Source: Shewanella sp. KT0246 (GTDB lineage Bacteria > Pseudomonadota > Gammaproteobacteria > Enterobacterales > Shewanellaceae). Taken from it: a stretch of DNA of 64,000 nucleotides. Shown in pieces: positions 54,792 to 63,886 of this stretch. The notes below the pieces were generated by a model that searched no databases, had not been told where the DNA came from, and saw only the letters and a list, made by a program, of their open reading frames with translations. The stretch covers positions 44,941-108,940 of the forward strand of contig NZ_BPEV01000019.1 of assembly GCF_019654955.1 (NCBI RefSeq). The letters run 5' to 3'. How positions within the stretch are numbered: position 1 is the stretch's first letter; every line of letters begins with the position of its first letter. Made by a program: the position numbers and the translations under genes.

Positions 54792-56662
54792 CTAAGCGAT
54801 TTTTACCTTATTTCGTCACTCAGTGCTTAGGGGCATTGAACGACAATATCTATAAAAATGTATTACTACTGCTAGTGACTTATAGCCAAGTCAGTGAACT
54901 ACCGATTAGCGTGAACATGTTTGTAAACCTCGCAGCTGGAGTATTTATTCTGCCGTTCTTTTTGTTTTCAGCTCATGCAGGAATGGTTGCCGATAACATG
55001 GATAAAGCAATGCTGATCCGCAGGCTAAAATTACTTGAACTGATTATTATGTCCTGCGCAGCAGTCGCAATTTTATCCCAGAGCTACTTAGTGATGTTAT
55101 TGCTGTTATTTATGATGGGTAGTCAGTCTGCTTATTTTGGCCCAGTAAAATATTCGTTATTACCGCAAACACTTAAAGAGAGTGAGCTAGTCACTGGTAA
55201 TGCTTGGGTAGAAATGGGGACCTTTATCTCAATTTTAGTCGGCACATTATCTGCCGGATTGATCGTAGCAAGTGACCACAGTTTAGTTGGCGCTGCGACG
55301 ATTGTAGTGACGTTGTCGGCAATTGGTTACCTGTCGAGTCGTGCGATACCTGCGTTGCCGCCTCAAGGAAAAATTGACAAGATTCGTTTCACTCCGTTTT
55401 CTGGTACGTGGCGCAGTATTGCTAAAGTTAGAAAAACACCGGGTATTTGGATGGCTATTCTAGCTATCAGCTGGTTTTGGTTTTTAGGTGCGACATACCT
55501 AACGCAGTTTCCTAACTTTGCCAAATTACACTTACATGCCGATGCTACTGTGGTGTCTTTATTATTAGCACTATTTTCTATTGGTATTGCGGTAGGTTCG
55601 TGGATTTGTGAGCGCGTGTCATATGGTCATGTTGAGTTAGGTGTTTTACCTTTCGGTGTTCTAGGTTTAACGGTATTTGGCGTCGATTTAATTTTTGCTA
55701 TTCCACCTGCATCAGCAGATTTAAGTTTTGTTTATGGCTTCAGCAGTTTTATTAGCGATCCGCAGCATTTTCGAGTGATGGCCGACTTATTTATGGTTGG
55801 TCTCAGTGGTGGTTTATTCATTGTGCCGCTATACGCCTTTATTCAATCCCGCGCAGCAAAGGATGAATGTGCTCAAGCGATTGCAGCTAACAATATTATT
55901 AATGCTTTGTTTATGGTGGTGGCGGCAATTCTATCGATAATATTACTTGGGGTGCTTGAATGGAGTATCCCTGATTTGTTCTTGTTGTTGGCTGCAATGA
56001 ATACCGTGGTAGCAGTGTATGTGTACTCGCAAGTACCTGAATTTGCGCAGCGCTTTATCAGTTACTTATTAAGTCACTTCATGTATCGGGTAAAGGTAAA
56101 TGGCCGAGAGCGGATCCCCGCTCAAGGTGCTGGGGTGATTGTGTGTAATCATGTCAGTTATGTCGATGCATTGATTATTATGGGCGCTTCAACAAGACCA
56201 ATTCGCTTTGTTATGGATAAGTCTATTAGTGAAATCCCTTTGCTTAAGTATTTGTTTCGTCATGCGGGCGTTATTCCTATTTGTTCGCCTAAGCAATGTG
56301 AGCAAACCTATGAGCAAGCTTTTGAGCAAATTCATCACGCACTGAACAATGATGAGCTTGTGTGTATTTTTCCTGAGGGCAGATTATCAGTCGATGGTGA
56401 TATTGCTGAGTTTAGACCTGGGATTGAGCGTATATTAAAGCGTGACCCTGTTACTGTCATCCCTATGGCATTAAGTGGCCTGTGGGGGTCTTATTTTAGC
56501 CATAAGGGTGGGCACGCACTGACCACTCGTCCGAAACGTTTCTGGTCAAAAGTAGAAGTGAATATTGCTGAAGCTGTTGATGGTGTTGCACTAGGACGTC
56601 ATGGCTTACATAAAAGTGTTAGTGAAATATTTGAGAAACAAGCGGCTGAGAATAGCCTTTAG
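54782..56662 (+). CDS. LplT-like MFS transporter fused to PlsC-type acyltransferase
   Basis: A 626-residue fusion. Residues 1 to about 425 form an MFS transporter with around 12 helices, resembling the lysophospholipid flippase LplT (FLPYFVTQCLGALNDNIYKN is the family start). Residues about 430-626 form a glycerolipid acyltransferase with HVSYVD (H457, D462, the HX4D motif) and FPEGRLS. The acyl-ACP synthetase domain present in three-domain Aas fusions is missing here. The likely role is uptake and re-acylation of lysophospholipids at the inner membrane, inferred from the two domains. Confidence 0.88.
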   Translation: MLLTKRFLPYFVTQCLGALNDNIYKNVLLLLVTYSQVSELPISVNMFVNLAAGVFILPFFLFSAHAGMVADNMDKAMLIRRLKLLELIIMSCAAVAILSQSYLVMLLLLFMMGSQSAYFGPVKYSLLPQTLKESELVTGNAWVEMGTFISILVGTLSAGLIVASDHSLVGAATIVVTLSAIGYLSSRAIPALPPQGKIDKIRFTPFSGTWRSIAKVRKTPGIWMAILAISWFWFLGATYLTQFPNFAKLHLHADATVVSLLLALFSIGIAVGSWICERVSYGHVELGVLPFGVLGLTVFGVDLIFAIPPASADLSFVYGFSSFISDPQHFRVMADLFMVGLSGGLFIVPLYAFIQSRAAKDECAQAIAANNIINALFMVVAAILSIILLGVLEWSIPDLFLLLAAMNTVVAVYVYSQVPEFAQRFISYLLSHFMYRVKVNGRERIPAQGAGVIVCNHVSYVDALIIMGASTRPIRFVMDKSISEIPLLKYLFRHAGVIPICSPKQCEQTYEQAFEQIHHALNNDELVCIFPEGRLSVDGDIAEFRPGIERILKRDPVTVIPMALSGLWGSYFSHKGGHALTTRPKRFWSKVEVNIAEAVDGVALGRHGLHKSVSEIFEKQAAENSL

Positions 56663-56695
56663 GTTTATCTAGCGGTAATACTAGCTTTATTAAAT

Positions 56696-56724
56696 AGCGC
56701 ACTTACGTTGAGTGCGCTTTTTTA
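56696..56724. terminator. Bidirectional terminator between acyltransferase gene and selU
   Basis: AGCGCACT at 56696-56703 and AGTGCGCT at 56711-56718 with a T run; it overlaps the last codon of the convergent selU. Confidence 0.85.
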
Positions 56725-57828
56725 TTTTGAACAGTTACTTGATAGCCATTCATTTATAGCCTGATGATCGCCAGTGAAAATAACCCGTTGTTGTTTTTTG
56801 CTAAGTTGGTATTGATACATTGGGTCGTAGTAATGACTAAGTAAGGCTGCTATCCAATCGAAGTGAGCAGATAAGTCGTTTCTATTAAACTGACTATTGA
56901 TGGCTTGCTCAATTAATACCGTGAGCTCTGCATGTGTTTTACCGCCCAAACGCTTTTTAATACAGTTGATACTATTAAGTAAATATTCACTAAAGGCTTG
57001 TTTACCTTGCTCTGTTCCAAAGCGATGAATATAGGCTGTGGATTTATCGACGACATAGGCTTTGTGTAATCGAGTTAGTCGCTTATCAAAATCTTCTTCT
57101 AAAACGATTATTGGGCTACGCTGCATCGTTTGATAAAAATCTTGTGGAATAGCAGAGCGACCAATTAAATAACTTTCATCTTCTAATAACGTAAACTTGC
57201 TTGATAACTCTTGTTGCTTGAGTAACTGAACCGCTAAGTTGTTTTCAAAGTTAATTTGAGTCGGCTGAGGGTCAATATTCTTACCGAAACTAGAACCACG
57301 ATGATTGGCCAAGCCTTCTAAGTCGATTGCCTCATTACGTTGTATTAATAGATCGGTTTTACCGCTGCCAGTTATACCACTGAGGATCAATAATGGCTGC
57401 TCAATCGTCGCAGCTTCAATGGTCTGAAGTAGATATTGGCGCATAGCTTTATATCCACCTTCAATGAAGGGAATATCGATACCTGCTTCTTTAATCCATT
57501 GCTGAGTCAGTTTAGAACGCAGCCCACCACGAAAACAATACAGATAAGCTTGTGGATGAAGTTGTATGTATTGCTGCCAAGCGTCTATACGTTGTTGCTT
57601 AGCTGTGCCATTAACTAGTTCATGACCTAAGTTGATGGCTGCAGTTTGCCCCTGCTGCTTATAGCAAGTGCCGACTTGTTTACGCTCCTCATCAGTCATT
57701 AACCCTATATTGGTTGATTGAGAAAATGCCCCTTTGTTAAATTCAATCGGTGCACGCACATCCAGTAAAGGCACATCATCTAGAAATAGGCGTCGGTAAT
57801 CACTGCTTTTAATCAGATTGGTGGTCAT
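56722..57828 (-). CDS. selU: tRNA 2-selenouridine synthase
   Basis: A 368-residue enzyme (also called MnmH/YbbB) that replaces sulfur by selenium in the wobble 2-thiouridine of tRNAs for Lys, Glu and Gln. The rhodanese domain carries catalytic Cys98 in [10 protein letters not shown]; the C-terminal half has the P-loop GITGSGKTD. Its ATG overlaps the selD stop (TAATG), so the pair is coupled and SelU receives selenophosphate from SelD. Confidence 0.94.
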   Translation of the reverse strand: MTTNLIKSSDYRRLFLDDVPLLDVRAPIEFNKGAFSQSTNIGLMTDEERKQVGTCYKQQGQTAAINLGHELVNGTAKQQRIDAWQQYIQLHPQAYLYCFRGGLRSKLTQQWIKEAGIDIPFIEGGYKAMRQYLLQTIEAATIEQPLLILSGITGSGKTDLLIQRNEAIDLEGLANHRGSSFGKNIDPQPTQINFENNLAVQLLKQQELSSKFTLLEDESYLIGRSAIPQDFYQTMQRSPIIVLEEDFDKRLTRLHKAYVVDKSTAYIHRFGTEQGKQAFSEYLLNSINCIKKRLGGKTHAELTVLIEQAINSQFNRNDLSAHFDWIAALLSHYYDPMYQYQLSKKQQRVIFTGDHQAINEWLSSNCSK

Positions 57829-58877
57829 TAGTTTAACGCCACCAATGGTAACGATAGGTTTTCACTTGTTGTTGATAACTGACCAATGCAAACTGGTTTT
57901 ATATTTTGCTCATTTAGACAATCAACAAGTTGCTGTTCAGCACTTGGCGATACCGATATTAATAAGCCACCACTAGTTTGCGGGTCGCATAAAATGGCTT
58001 TTTGTTTATCTGTTAGCAGGCCTAAATGTTGTTTGTAGCTGTCAAAATTGCGCTGGGTTCCACCTGGAATGCAACCTAAGTTGAGATAGTGTTCTGCGCT
58101 ATCCAATAATGGAATTTTATCAAACGATAATGTCGCTGCTAAGTTGGCTCCTTGGCAGACTTCGATTAAATGACCTGCTAACCCAAAACCTGTTACGTCA
58201 GTTAATGCATTAATGCCTTCAATGTTGGAAATGTTCTGGCCTATTTTATTAAGTTGGCACATAGCGTTGATGGCAATGTGGCTATCTTCATCCGCGAGCT
58301 TTTTCTGTTTTTGAGCAGTAGTTAATATTCCTATACCAATAGGCTTTGTGAGATAGAGTTTATCTCCAGCCTGCGCTTGATCATTTCGCTTAAGCTTAGC
58401 CAATGGTATTTGACCGGTTACTGCTAAACCAAAAATGGGTTCTGGTGCATCAATGCTGTGACCACCTGCTAGCATAATGCCTGCATCAGCACAGGCTTGT
58501 CGTCCACCTTCAATGACTTTTTGAGCCACTTCAGCAGACAAGATATTCACAGGCCAACCCAGGATCGCAATTGCCATAATAGGTGTACCACCCATGGCGT
58601 AGATGTCGCTTATAGCATTGGTTGCTGCAATCCGTCCAAAGGTAAAAGGATCATCAACAATCGGCATGAAAAAGTCAGTGGTGCTGATAATGCCGGTTTC
58701 AGAGTTTAATTGGTATACCGCTGCGTCATCACGGGATTGATTACCTACAAGTAAATTGGGATCGGTAAAGGCTGGAATATCACTGGCTAGAATGGTGCTG
58801 AGCACTTGAGGCGAAATCTTACAACCGCAGCCTGCGCCATGACTGTATTCGGTAAGTTTAATATCGGTTTCTGCCAT
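57828..58877 (-). CDS. selD: Selenophosphate synthetase
   Basis: A 349-residue enzyme making selenophosphate from selenide and ATP. The active-site loop [11 protein letters not shown] puts Cys17 and Cys19 where E. coli SelD has them, so this is a Cys (not Sec) form; Lys20 follows. [31 protein letters not shown] is the ATP/metal site. ATG 58877 fits the family start but has a weak ribosome site; ATG codons further up (58922) are possible. Confidence 0.95.
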   Translation of the reverse strand: MAETDIKLTEYSHGAGCGCKISPQVLSTILASDIPAFTDPNLLVGNQSRDDAAVYQLNSETGIISTTDFFMPIVDDPFTFGRIAATNAISDIYAMGGTPIMAIAILGWPVNILSAEVAQKVIEGGRQACADAGIMLAGGHSIDAPEPIFGLAVTGQIPLAKLKRNDQAQAGDKLYLTKPIGIGILTTAQKQKKLADEDSHIAINAMCQLNKIGQNISNIEGINALTDVTGFGLAGHLIEVCQGANLAATLSFDKIPLLDSAEHYLNLGCIPGGTQRNFDSYKQHLGLLTDKQKAILCDPQTSGGLLISVSPSAEQQLVDCLNEQNIKPVCIGQLSTTSENLSLPLVALN

Positions 58878-58922
58878 GAAATGAATAACCTGTTTGGAAA
58901 GTCGATTATCCATCATAAACAC

Positions 58923-58950
58923 AAACGGCTACCTTGCAAGGTAGCCGTTT
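58923..58950. terminator. 28-base perfect palindrome between desA and selD
   Basis: Two 14-base arms (AAACGGCTACCTTG and its exact complement) without a spacer. On the minus strand it lies 24 bases after desA and directly before the longest selD frame. The following T run is short and broken, so it may be a leaky terminator for desA or a structured leader for selD. Confidence 0.6.
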
Positions 58951-58973
58951 CACATTAATCACAATCACTTGTT

Positions 58974-60077
58974 TTAATAAGCCGCTGTAATGTTATTCCA
59001 ATTTTTCTTTTGAGCTAACAGGCGTGCTTTTAACTCTTCAACTTGTAAACTGAGTTGCTGATAGCTAAGTTGTTTGCGCTTAGCTTCAATCAAGCTCTTC
59101 TTTGCTTGATAGTACTCAACAAGATGTTGCTTCATTAGATCGTATTCAGCTTGAAAGTTAGCAATAATTTCATCACAGTTAGGCAAGTGAGCAACTTTGT
59201 CTTGAGCTCTTAATAACTGCATCTGTAATTTTGCACTTTCAATACGTTCTTGTGGTACAACGCGTAAATCTGATGCTAATCCTACCCAATGCATCGACTT
59301 TATTAGCCATTTGGTTGGGTCGTAATGCCACCATTTAATGCCATTACGGTAATCATTTTCAAAAATATGGTGGAAGTTATGATAGCCCTCGCCATAGGTT
59401 AATAAAGCAATCACACCATTATCACGGGCGGTATTTTTATTGGTGTATGGCTGGCTCCCCCAGATATGGGCAAGAGAGTTAATAAAGAAGGTGCAGTGAT
59501 GCACAACAACAAGGCGAAGTAGTCCTGCCATCAGTACCATTGAAATGATATCATCGTTTAACCAGCCTAAAAACGCAGGTAAACCAATGTTCATCAATAC
59601 CACTAATGCGAGATAGTGCTTATGCTGCCACATTACGATGGCATCTTTTTGCAAGTCGCGAACGTTGTTGTAATCATGGTAACGGCTGGCTTGATATTCA
59701 CGTAACATCCAACCAATATGGCTGTACCAGAAGCCTTTTTTGGCTGAATAAGGGTCTTTGTCGTTATTGTCCACATGCTTGTGGTGAATACGATGATCGG
59801 ATGACCAATGCAATGCACTATTTTGCAAGGCAAGTGCTCCACCAAGCGCAAATAAGAAACGCATAACAGGATGAGCTTTATATGCTTTATGTGACCATAG
59901 TCTATGGTAACCAGCGGTAATTGATAAACCACTGGCAAAAGCGAGCACTACAAAGGCTATCCATTCAATAGCCTCAAAACCATGGGTCATTCCACGCCAA
60001 GGAACAAGCGTGATAGCACCCAATAAGGTGAGTGCAAATAGAGATGTATTTAACCAAATAATCGGTGGTTTTTTCAT
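58974..60077 (-). CDS. desA: Acyl-CoA/acyl-lipid delta-9-type desaturase
   Basis: A 367-residue membrane di-iron desaturase that introduces a double bond into fatty acyl chains with oxygen. Histidine boxes are HRLWSH (58-63), HRIHHKH (95-101) and HNFHH (about 237). Membrane helices are near 8-28, 37-55, 72-88, 150-170 and 172-192. The C-terminal 100 residues form a coiled-coil-like tail rich in Lys/Gln/Leu. It is divergent from fabR and shares with it the region holding a FabR-type operator. Confidence 0.9.
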   Translation of the reverse strand: MKKPPIIWLNTSLFALTLLGAITLVPWRGMTHGFEAIEWIAFVVLAFASGLSITAGYHRLWSHKAYKAHPVMRFLFALGGALALQNSALHWSSDHRIHHKHVDNNDKDPYSAKKGFWYSHIGWMLREYQASRYHDYNNVRDLQKDAIVMWQHKHYLALVVLMNIGLPAFLGWLNDDIISMVLMAGLLRLVVVHHCTFFINSLAHIWGSQPYTNKNTARDNGVIALLTYGEGYHNFHHIFENDYRNGIKWWHYDPTKWLIKSMHWVGLASDLRVVPQERIESAKLQMQLLRAQDKVAHLPNCDEIIANFQAEYDLMKQHLVEYYQAKKSLIEAKRKQLSYQQLSLQVEELKARLLAQKKNWNNITAAY

Positions 60078-60101
60078 TAAAATAATCCAAAAAACTTATT
60101 G

Positions 60102-60119
60102 GGCGTACAGTTGTACGCT
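60102..60119. promoter_or_regulatory. FabR-type operator
   Basis: GCGTACA-GT-TGTACGC is a near-perfect palindrome in the desA-fabR gap. It agrees with the FabR consensus that I recall (AGCGTACA-N2-TGTACGCT type). It is placed to repress desA, whose start is 25 bases away, and possibly fabR itself. Confidence 0.75.
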
Positions 60120-60222
60120 AATTTAACTTACCCTCATTCCATGGTCAAGCTTTGAAGGGCTGTGTTTCTTGGTTAAAAACGGTATTATCTGTGCACTAAC
60201 ATTTACTAAATGGATTCTATAC

Positions 60223-60837
60223 ATGGGTGTAAGAGCATTACAGAAAGAAAAAACCCGTCGTGCATTGGTAGATGCCGCTTTTAATCAACTCAGTGCTGAG
60301 CGTAGTTTTTCAAGTTTAAGTTTACGTGAGGTAGCACGGGAAGCAGGGATTGCACCGACATCTTTTTATCGCCATTTTAAAGACATGAACGAATTAGGTC
60401 TTACTATGGTTGATGAAGGCGGGTTAACACTAAGACAAATGATGCGTAAAGGCCGTCAACGTGCTGAAGCTGGTGGTAGTGTTATTCGTATCTCTGTGGA
60501 TACTTTTGTCGAAGTGCTGGAATCAAACCCAAACGTGTTTCGTATTCTATTACACGAGCGTTCAGGTACGTCAGCTGCTTTTCGCGCTGCAGTTGCTAGA
60601 GAAATTGAACACTTTATTTCCGAGCTGTCACATTATACTGAAGCCACTGCTGGTCGAACGCCTATGTTAGCAAGGGTTCAGGCAGAAGCTTTGGTGACCT
60701 TAGTGTTTAATGCTGGTGCATCGGCATTAGATATGAAACGTGCAGATAGAAAAGTGTTAGCCGACCATTTAGTGCTGCAATTACGTATGGTGGCTAAAGG
60801 TGCTGAAGCACTGCAACATAAAGTAGAAACCAAATAA
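60223..60837 (+). CDS. fabR: Repressor of unsaturated fatty acid genes
   Basis: A 204-residue TetR-type repressor. [19 protein letters not shown] and the helix-turn-helix [23 protein letters not shown] match FabR of E. coli, which represses fabA and fabB according to the saturated/unsaturated acyl pool. I chose ATG 60223, since the longer frame adds a hydrophobic stretch absent from the family. Divergent desA and the operator between them support the role. Confidence 0.92.
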   Translation: MGVRALQKEKTRRALVDAAFNQLSAERSFSSLSLREVAREAGIAPTSFYRHFKDMNELGLTMVDEGGLTLRQMMRKGRQRAEAGGSVIRISVDTFVEVLESNPNVFRILLHERSGTSAAFRAAVAREIEHFISELSHYTEATAGRTPMLARVQAEALVTLVFNAGASALDMKRADRKVLADHLVLQLRMVAKGAEALQHKVETK

Positions 60838-60867
60838 TTTATAGAATTTGTTTATTCTAGAAACATA

Positions 60868-60903
60868 AAAGGCGGTGTTGTGATATCACAACACCGCCTT
60901 TTT
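60868..60903. terminator. Bidirectional terminator between fabR and trmA
   Basis: A perfect inverted repeat with 17-base arms (AAAGGCGGTGTTGTGAT and its complement), T run on the right, A run on the left, between convergent genes. Confidence 0.93.
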
Positions 60904-60937
60904 GATCTTAGGACTTTACTAGACTAGGTTCGAGCTC

Positions 60938-62044
60938 TTAGACTTTTGCTTTACGTTCAAGCAACACACCCGACTCCATATGGTGGGTATAAGGGAACTG
61001 ATCAAATAAAGCGAAACGAGTAATTTCGTGAGTCTGGCTTAGTGTTGCTAAGTTGTCTTTTAACGTGTCAGGGTTACAAGAGATATATAGAATGCGATCG
61101 TAGTTTTGCATTAATGATAATGTATCATCATCAATACCTGCACGTGGTGGGTCAACAAAAATAGTATTACAGTCATAACTGTCTAAATCGATACCTTCCA
61201 AACGGCGGTAAGTTCTCTTTTTAGCCATTGCATCACTGAAGTCTTCAGCTGACATACGAATGATTTGCAGGTTTTCAATGTTGTTGATTGCAATATTGTA
61301 CTGTGCAGCATCCACAGACGGTTTAGCCAGTTCAGTGGCGAGTACACGATCAAAGTTAGGTGCGAGAGCTATGGTGAAATTACCATTACCGCAGTACAGC
61401 TCTAGTAAGTCGCCAGTACTGTTTTTAGTGGCAGATATCGCCCATTCAAGCATTTTGACTGAAACTTTGGCGTTTGGCTGAGTAAAGCTGTTTTCTATTT
61501 GCTTATACTTAAGTTCGTTGCCATCTACAGTTAGCGTTTCAACCACGAAGTCTTTATCTAAGTCGATTTTTTGCTTACGCGCACGGCCGATAAAGTTAAC
61601 GTTAAATTTTTCAGATAAACGTTGTTTCATTTGCTCAGCTTGTTCGCGCCACTCATCATTAAGTTGACGGTGGTAAAGCAGAGATACTAGAATTTCACCG
61701 CTAAGGGTTGATAAAAAATCAACTTGGAAAAGCTTAAAGCGCAAGTCATTATTTGGACGAAGCTCTTCCATTAAGGCTGTCATCACTTCATTAATAAGTT
61801 TGCCAGCAGGAAGATATTGTTCGCAACGCACTTTTTCATTCAGTGCTTTATCAAACATGTAATAGAATAAGTCATCACCGTCATGCCAAACTCGAAATTC
61901 TGCACGCATGCGGTAATTTGCAGGTTCCGAAGCAAAAACCTCTAAACTAGGCGGAGTAAACTCGGCAAAGGTCTGTTCAAGCTTGATACGCTTTTCTTCG
62001 AGTTGCGCATCATAGTTTTTAGGATCCATTGCAGCTAAATTCAT
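60938..62044 (-). CDS. trmA: tRNA (uracil-54-C5)-methyltransferase
   Basis: A 368-residue SAM-dependent enzyme forming ribothymidine at tRNA position 54. [22 protein letters not shown] is the N-terminal signature; [16 protein letters not shown] binds SAM; the nucleophile Cys is in [11 protein letters not shown], and DPPRAGID is conserved. I start at ATG 62044 ([18 protein letters not shown]). Upstream ATG 62095 adds hydrophobic residues unlike the family. Confidence 0.94.
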   Translation of the reverse strand: MNLAAMDPKNYDAQLEEKRIKLEQTFAEFTPPSLEVFASEPANYRMRAEFRVWHDGDDLFYYMFDKALNEKVRCEQYLPAGKLINEVMTALMEELRPNNDLRFKLFQVDFLSTLSGEILVSLLYHRQLNDEWREQAEQMKQRLSEKFNVNFIGRARKQKIDLDKDFVVETLTVDGNELKYKQIENSFTQPNAKVSVKMLEWAISATKNSTGDLLELYCGNGNFTIALAPNFDRVLATELAKPSVDAAQYNIAINNIENLQIIRMSAEDFSDAMAKKRTYRRLEGIDLDSYDCNTIFVDPPRAGIDDDTLSLMQNYDRILYISCNPDTLKDNLATLSQTHEITRFALFDQFPYTHHMESGVLLERKAKV

Positions 62045-62186
62045 TTTGTTCCACCATAGGCTGTAAATTAAGGGCGCAAATATTATACTACACACCGCTG
62101 ATGTCCAGCGGATTGGCGTGTTCTTGGTTGATTAAAGCAAAATATCCTTGAATTCCTATTAATAAATACTCTTATCGGAGAATATC

Positions 62187-62966
62187 TTGGTCGGTCCTAT
62201 ACTCATTTTTGATTCAGGCATTGGTGGCTTATCTGTGTTTGAGCATATTCACAGTCGATTACCCAACCATGATATTTACTATTTGTTTGATAATGCCCGC
62301 CTCCCGTATGGCGATCTCGAAGAGCAAGAGTTGATTAGAGGCTGTGTTGCGTTAATCATAAATCAGGTAGAAAAAATTAAGGCTTCTGTAGTAGTAGTAG
62401 CGTGTAATAGTGCAAGTACATTAGTATTACCAGAACTAAGAAATCAATTATCTATTCCTGTTGTAGGTGTCGTACCTGCAATTAAGCCTGCAGCGCTAAT
62501 ATCAAAGACTCGACATATTGGTTTACTGGCAACACCTGGTACTGTTACAAGACAGTACACACAAGATTTGATCAAGTCTTTTGCTGGTGGCTGTGAAGTC
62601 ACTTTGATAGGTTCATCGGAGTTGGTGTTAATCGCAGAAACTAAGGCAAAAAAACAAGATATCAATTTTGGTCAAATCGCAGAGATACTATCCCCTATTA
62701 ATAACAGCAATATAGATACACTGGTATTGGGCTGCACTCACTTCCCGCTATTACAGCAAGAAATCAAGCGAGCATTAACTCATCCTGTGCAATTACTGGA
62801 TTCTGGTGATGCAATTGCCACTAGAGTCATGTCACTGATAAAAGATAATGATATAGCGAAAGGGAAGTTGAAAGCAGGTTTTACAAAAGGGGTTGATGAA
62901 GGGCTTAAAATGACATTAGCTGACTACGGGTTTACACAGTTAGAGTGCATTACCGCAGCCAACTAA
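62187..62966 (+). CDS. murI: Glutamate racemase
   Basis: A 259-residue enzyme supplying D-glutamate for peptidoglycan. The catalytic cysteines are C73 (VACNSAST) and C183 (LGCTHFPLL); IFDSGIGGLSVF (Asp9, Ser10) binds substrate. The start is TTG 62187, six bases after CGGAG; no ATG is available nearby. It is convergent with the RRM gene, 10 bases apart. Confidence 0.94.
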   Translation: MVGPILIFDSGIGGLSVFEHIHSRLPNHDIYYLFDNARLPYGDLEEQELIRGCVALIINQVEKIKASVVVVACNSASTLVLPELRNQLSIPVVGVVPAIKPAALISKTRHIGLLATPGTVTRQYTQDLIKSFAGGCEVTLIGSSELVLIAETKAKKQDINFGQIAEILSPINNSNIDTLVLGCTHFPLLQQEIKRALTHPVQLLDSGDAIATRVMSLIKDNDIAKGKLKAGFTKGVDEGLKMTLADYGFTQLECITAAN

Positions 62967-62976
62967 TAGGGTCTTA

Positions 62977-63435
62977 CTAACTTTCTTTATTTTGATCCGC
63001 TGGATCTGATTCTTGAGATTTGGCTTCACGTACTTTTAAGGTACGCTCTTGGAAGCTGTAATCATTCAATTTGTTCATCGCTTTCTTTGCACCAGCTTCT
63101 GACATTTCTACGAAACCGAAACCCTTACGACGACCTGTTTTTCTGTCACGAACTAAACGCACTGAATTTACTGGACCATACTCACCAAAAAGTGATTTTA
63201 CTTCACCTTCGTGAACACGATACGGAAGGTTACCAACATATAAAGTCATTGTTGGGCCGACATAAGGTTCATTTGAACCTGCAGCAGATGAAGAAGGTGC
63301 GAAAGTGAAAATAAGACTAGCTAACATTACACCTGCAATAAAAGACACAACAAGTTGAACATTGTTAGAAAGAGCGTAAATGATGACTGCGCCAATTAGC
63401 GCCACAACTAAGGTAATAACAAATGACTTCTGCAT
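62977..63435 (-). CDS. Membrane-anchored RRM-domain protein
   Basis: A 152-residue protein with two N-terminal hydrophobic helices (about 5-22 and 27-46) followed by a Ser/Ala linker and one RNA recognition motif. RNP2 is LYVGNL (65-70) and RNP1 RKGFGFVE (103-110), with the aromatic residues that stack on RNA. The C-terminus is a short charged tail. The layout suggests an RRM tethered to the inner membrane, facing the cytoplasm. I chose ATG 63435 so that the protein begins just before the first helix. RNA targets are unknown. Confidence 0.85.
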   Translation of the reverse strand: MQKSFVITLVVALIGAVIIYALSNNVQLVVSFIAGVMLASLIFTFAPSSSAAGSNEPYVGPTMTLYVGNLPYRVHEGEVKSLFGEYGPVNSVRLVRDRKTGRRKGFGFVEMSEAGAKKAMNKLNDYSFQERTLKVREAKSQESDPADQNKES

Positions 63436-63673
63436 AAGTTTATCTCTAATAAAAATGAAAAATGATAAATAACTGTTAAAAAGCATTGCTATGGTAATGA
63501 ATTATTAGCGCTTTCACCATACTATGATGAAAAAATGAGCTCAAAACACAATAAAAACTCCGTAGCACTATATTAAAGTAGAATAAAATCGCTTCAAAAA
63601 TACCCATAGCAGTCAAAAATAAAGCGATCTGAGCAAAAGATCTCCTGTCGATTCTATTTATTATAAAAAGCCC

Positions 63674-63701
63674 TTGCGGTGTTTCAGAATCTGCCTATAA
63701 T
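63674..63701 (+). promoter_or_regulatory. rRNA operon promoter P1
   Basis: -35 TTGCGG at 63674-63679 and consensus -10 TATAAT at 63696-63701 with a 16-base spacer, followed by a GC-rich discriminator GCGCATCC typical of stringently controlled promoters. Confidence 0.75.
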
Positions 63702-63807
63702 GCGCATCCACTGACACGGCAAACCACGCAGTAGCATGGTGTACACGCTAAATCGGTTCACTGTAAAGTGACGCTGAAAAGAGTTTTTAAATTAGTTTAA
63801 AAATGAC

Positions 63808-63835
63808 TTGACGCGAAACGGGAATTGCGTAAAAT
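63808..63835 (+). promoter_or_regulatory. rRNA operon promoter P2
   Basis: -35 TTGACG at 63808-63813 and -10 TAAAAT at 63830-63835, spacer 16, followed by ACGCATCC, almost the same discriminator as in P1. Confidence 0.75.
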
Positions 63836-63850
63836 ACGCATCCCTAGCCA

Positions 63851-63886
63851 CTCGGGCTTACCGAGATGCGCTAACGCTCTTTAACA
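63851..63886 (+). promoter_or_regulatory. rRNA leader boxB-boxA antitermination site
   Basis: The boxB-like hairpin CTCGG-GCTTA-CCGAG is at 63851-63865 and the boxA element GCTCTTTAACA at 63876-63886, the usual Nus-factor site of gammaproteobacterial rRNA operons. Confidence 0.85.
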
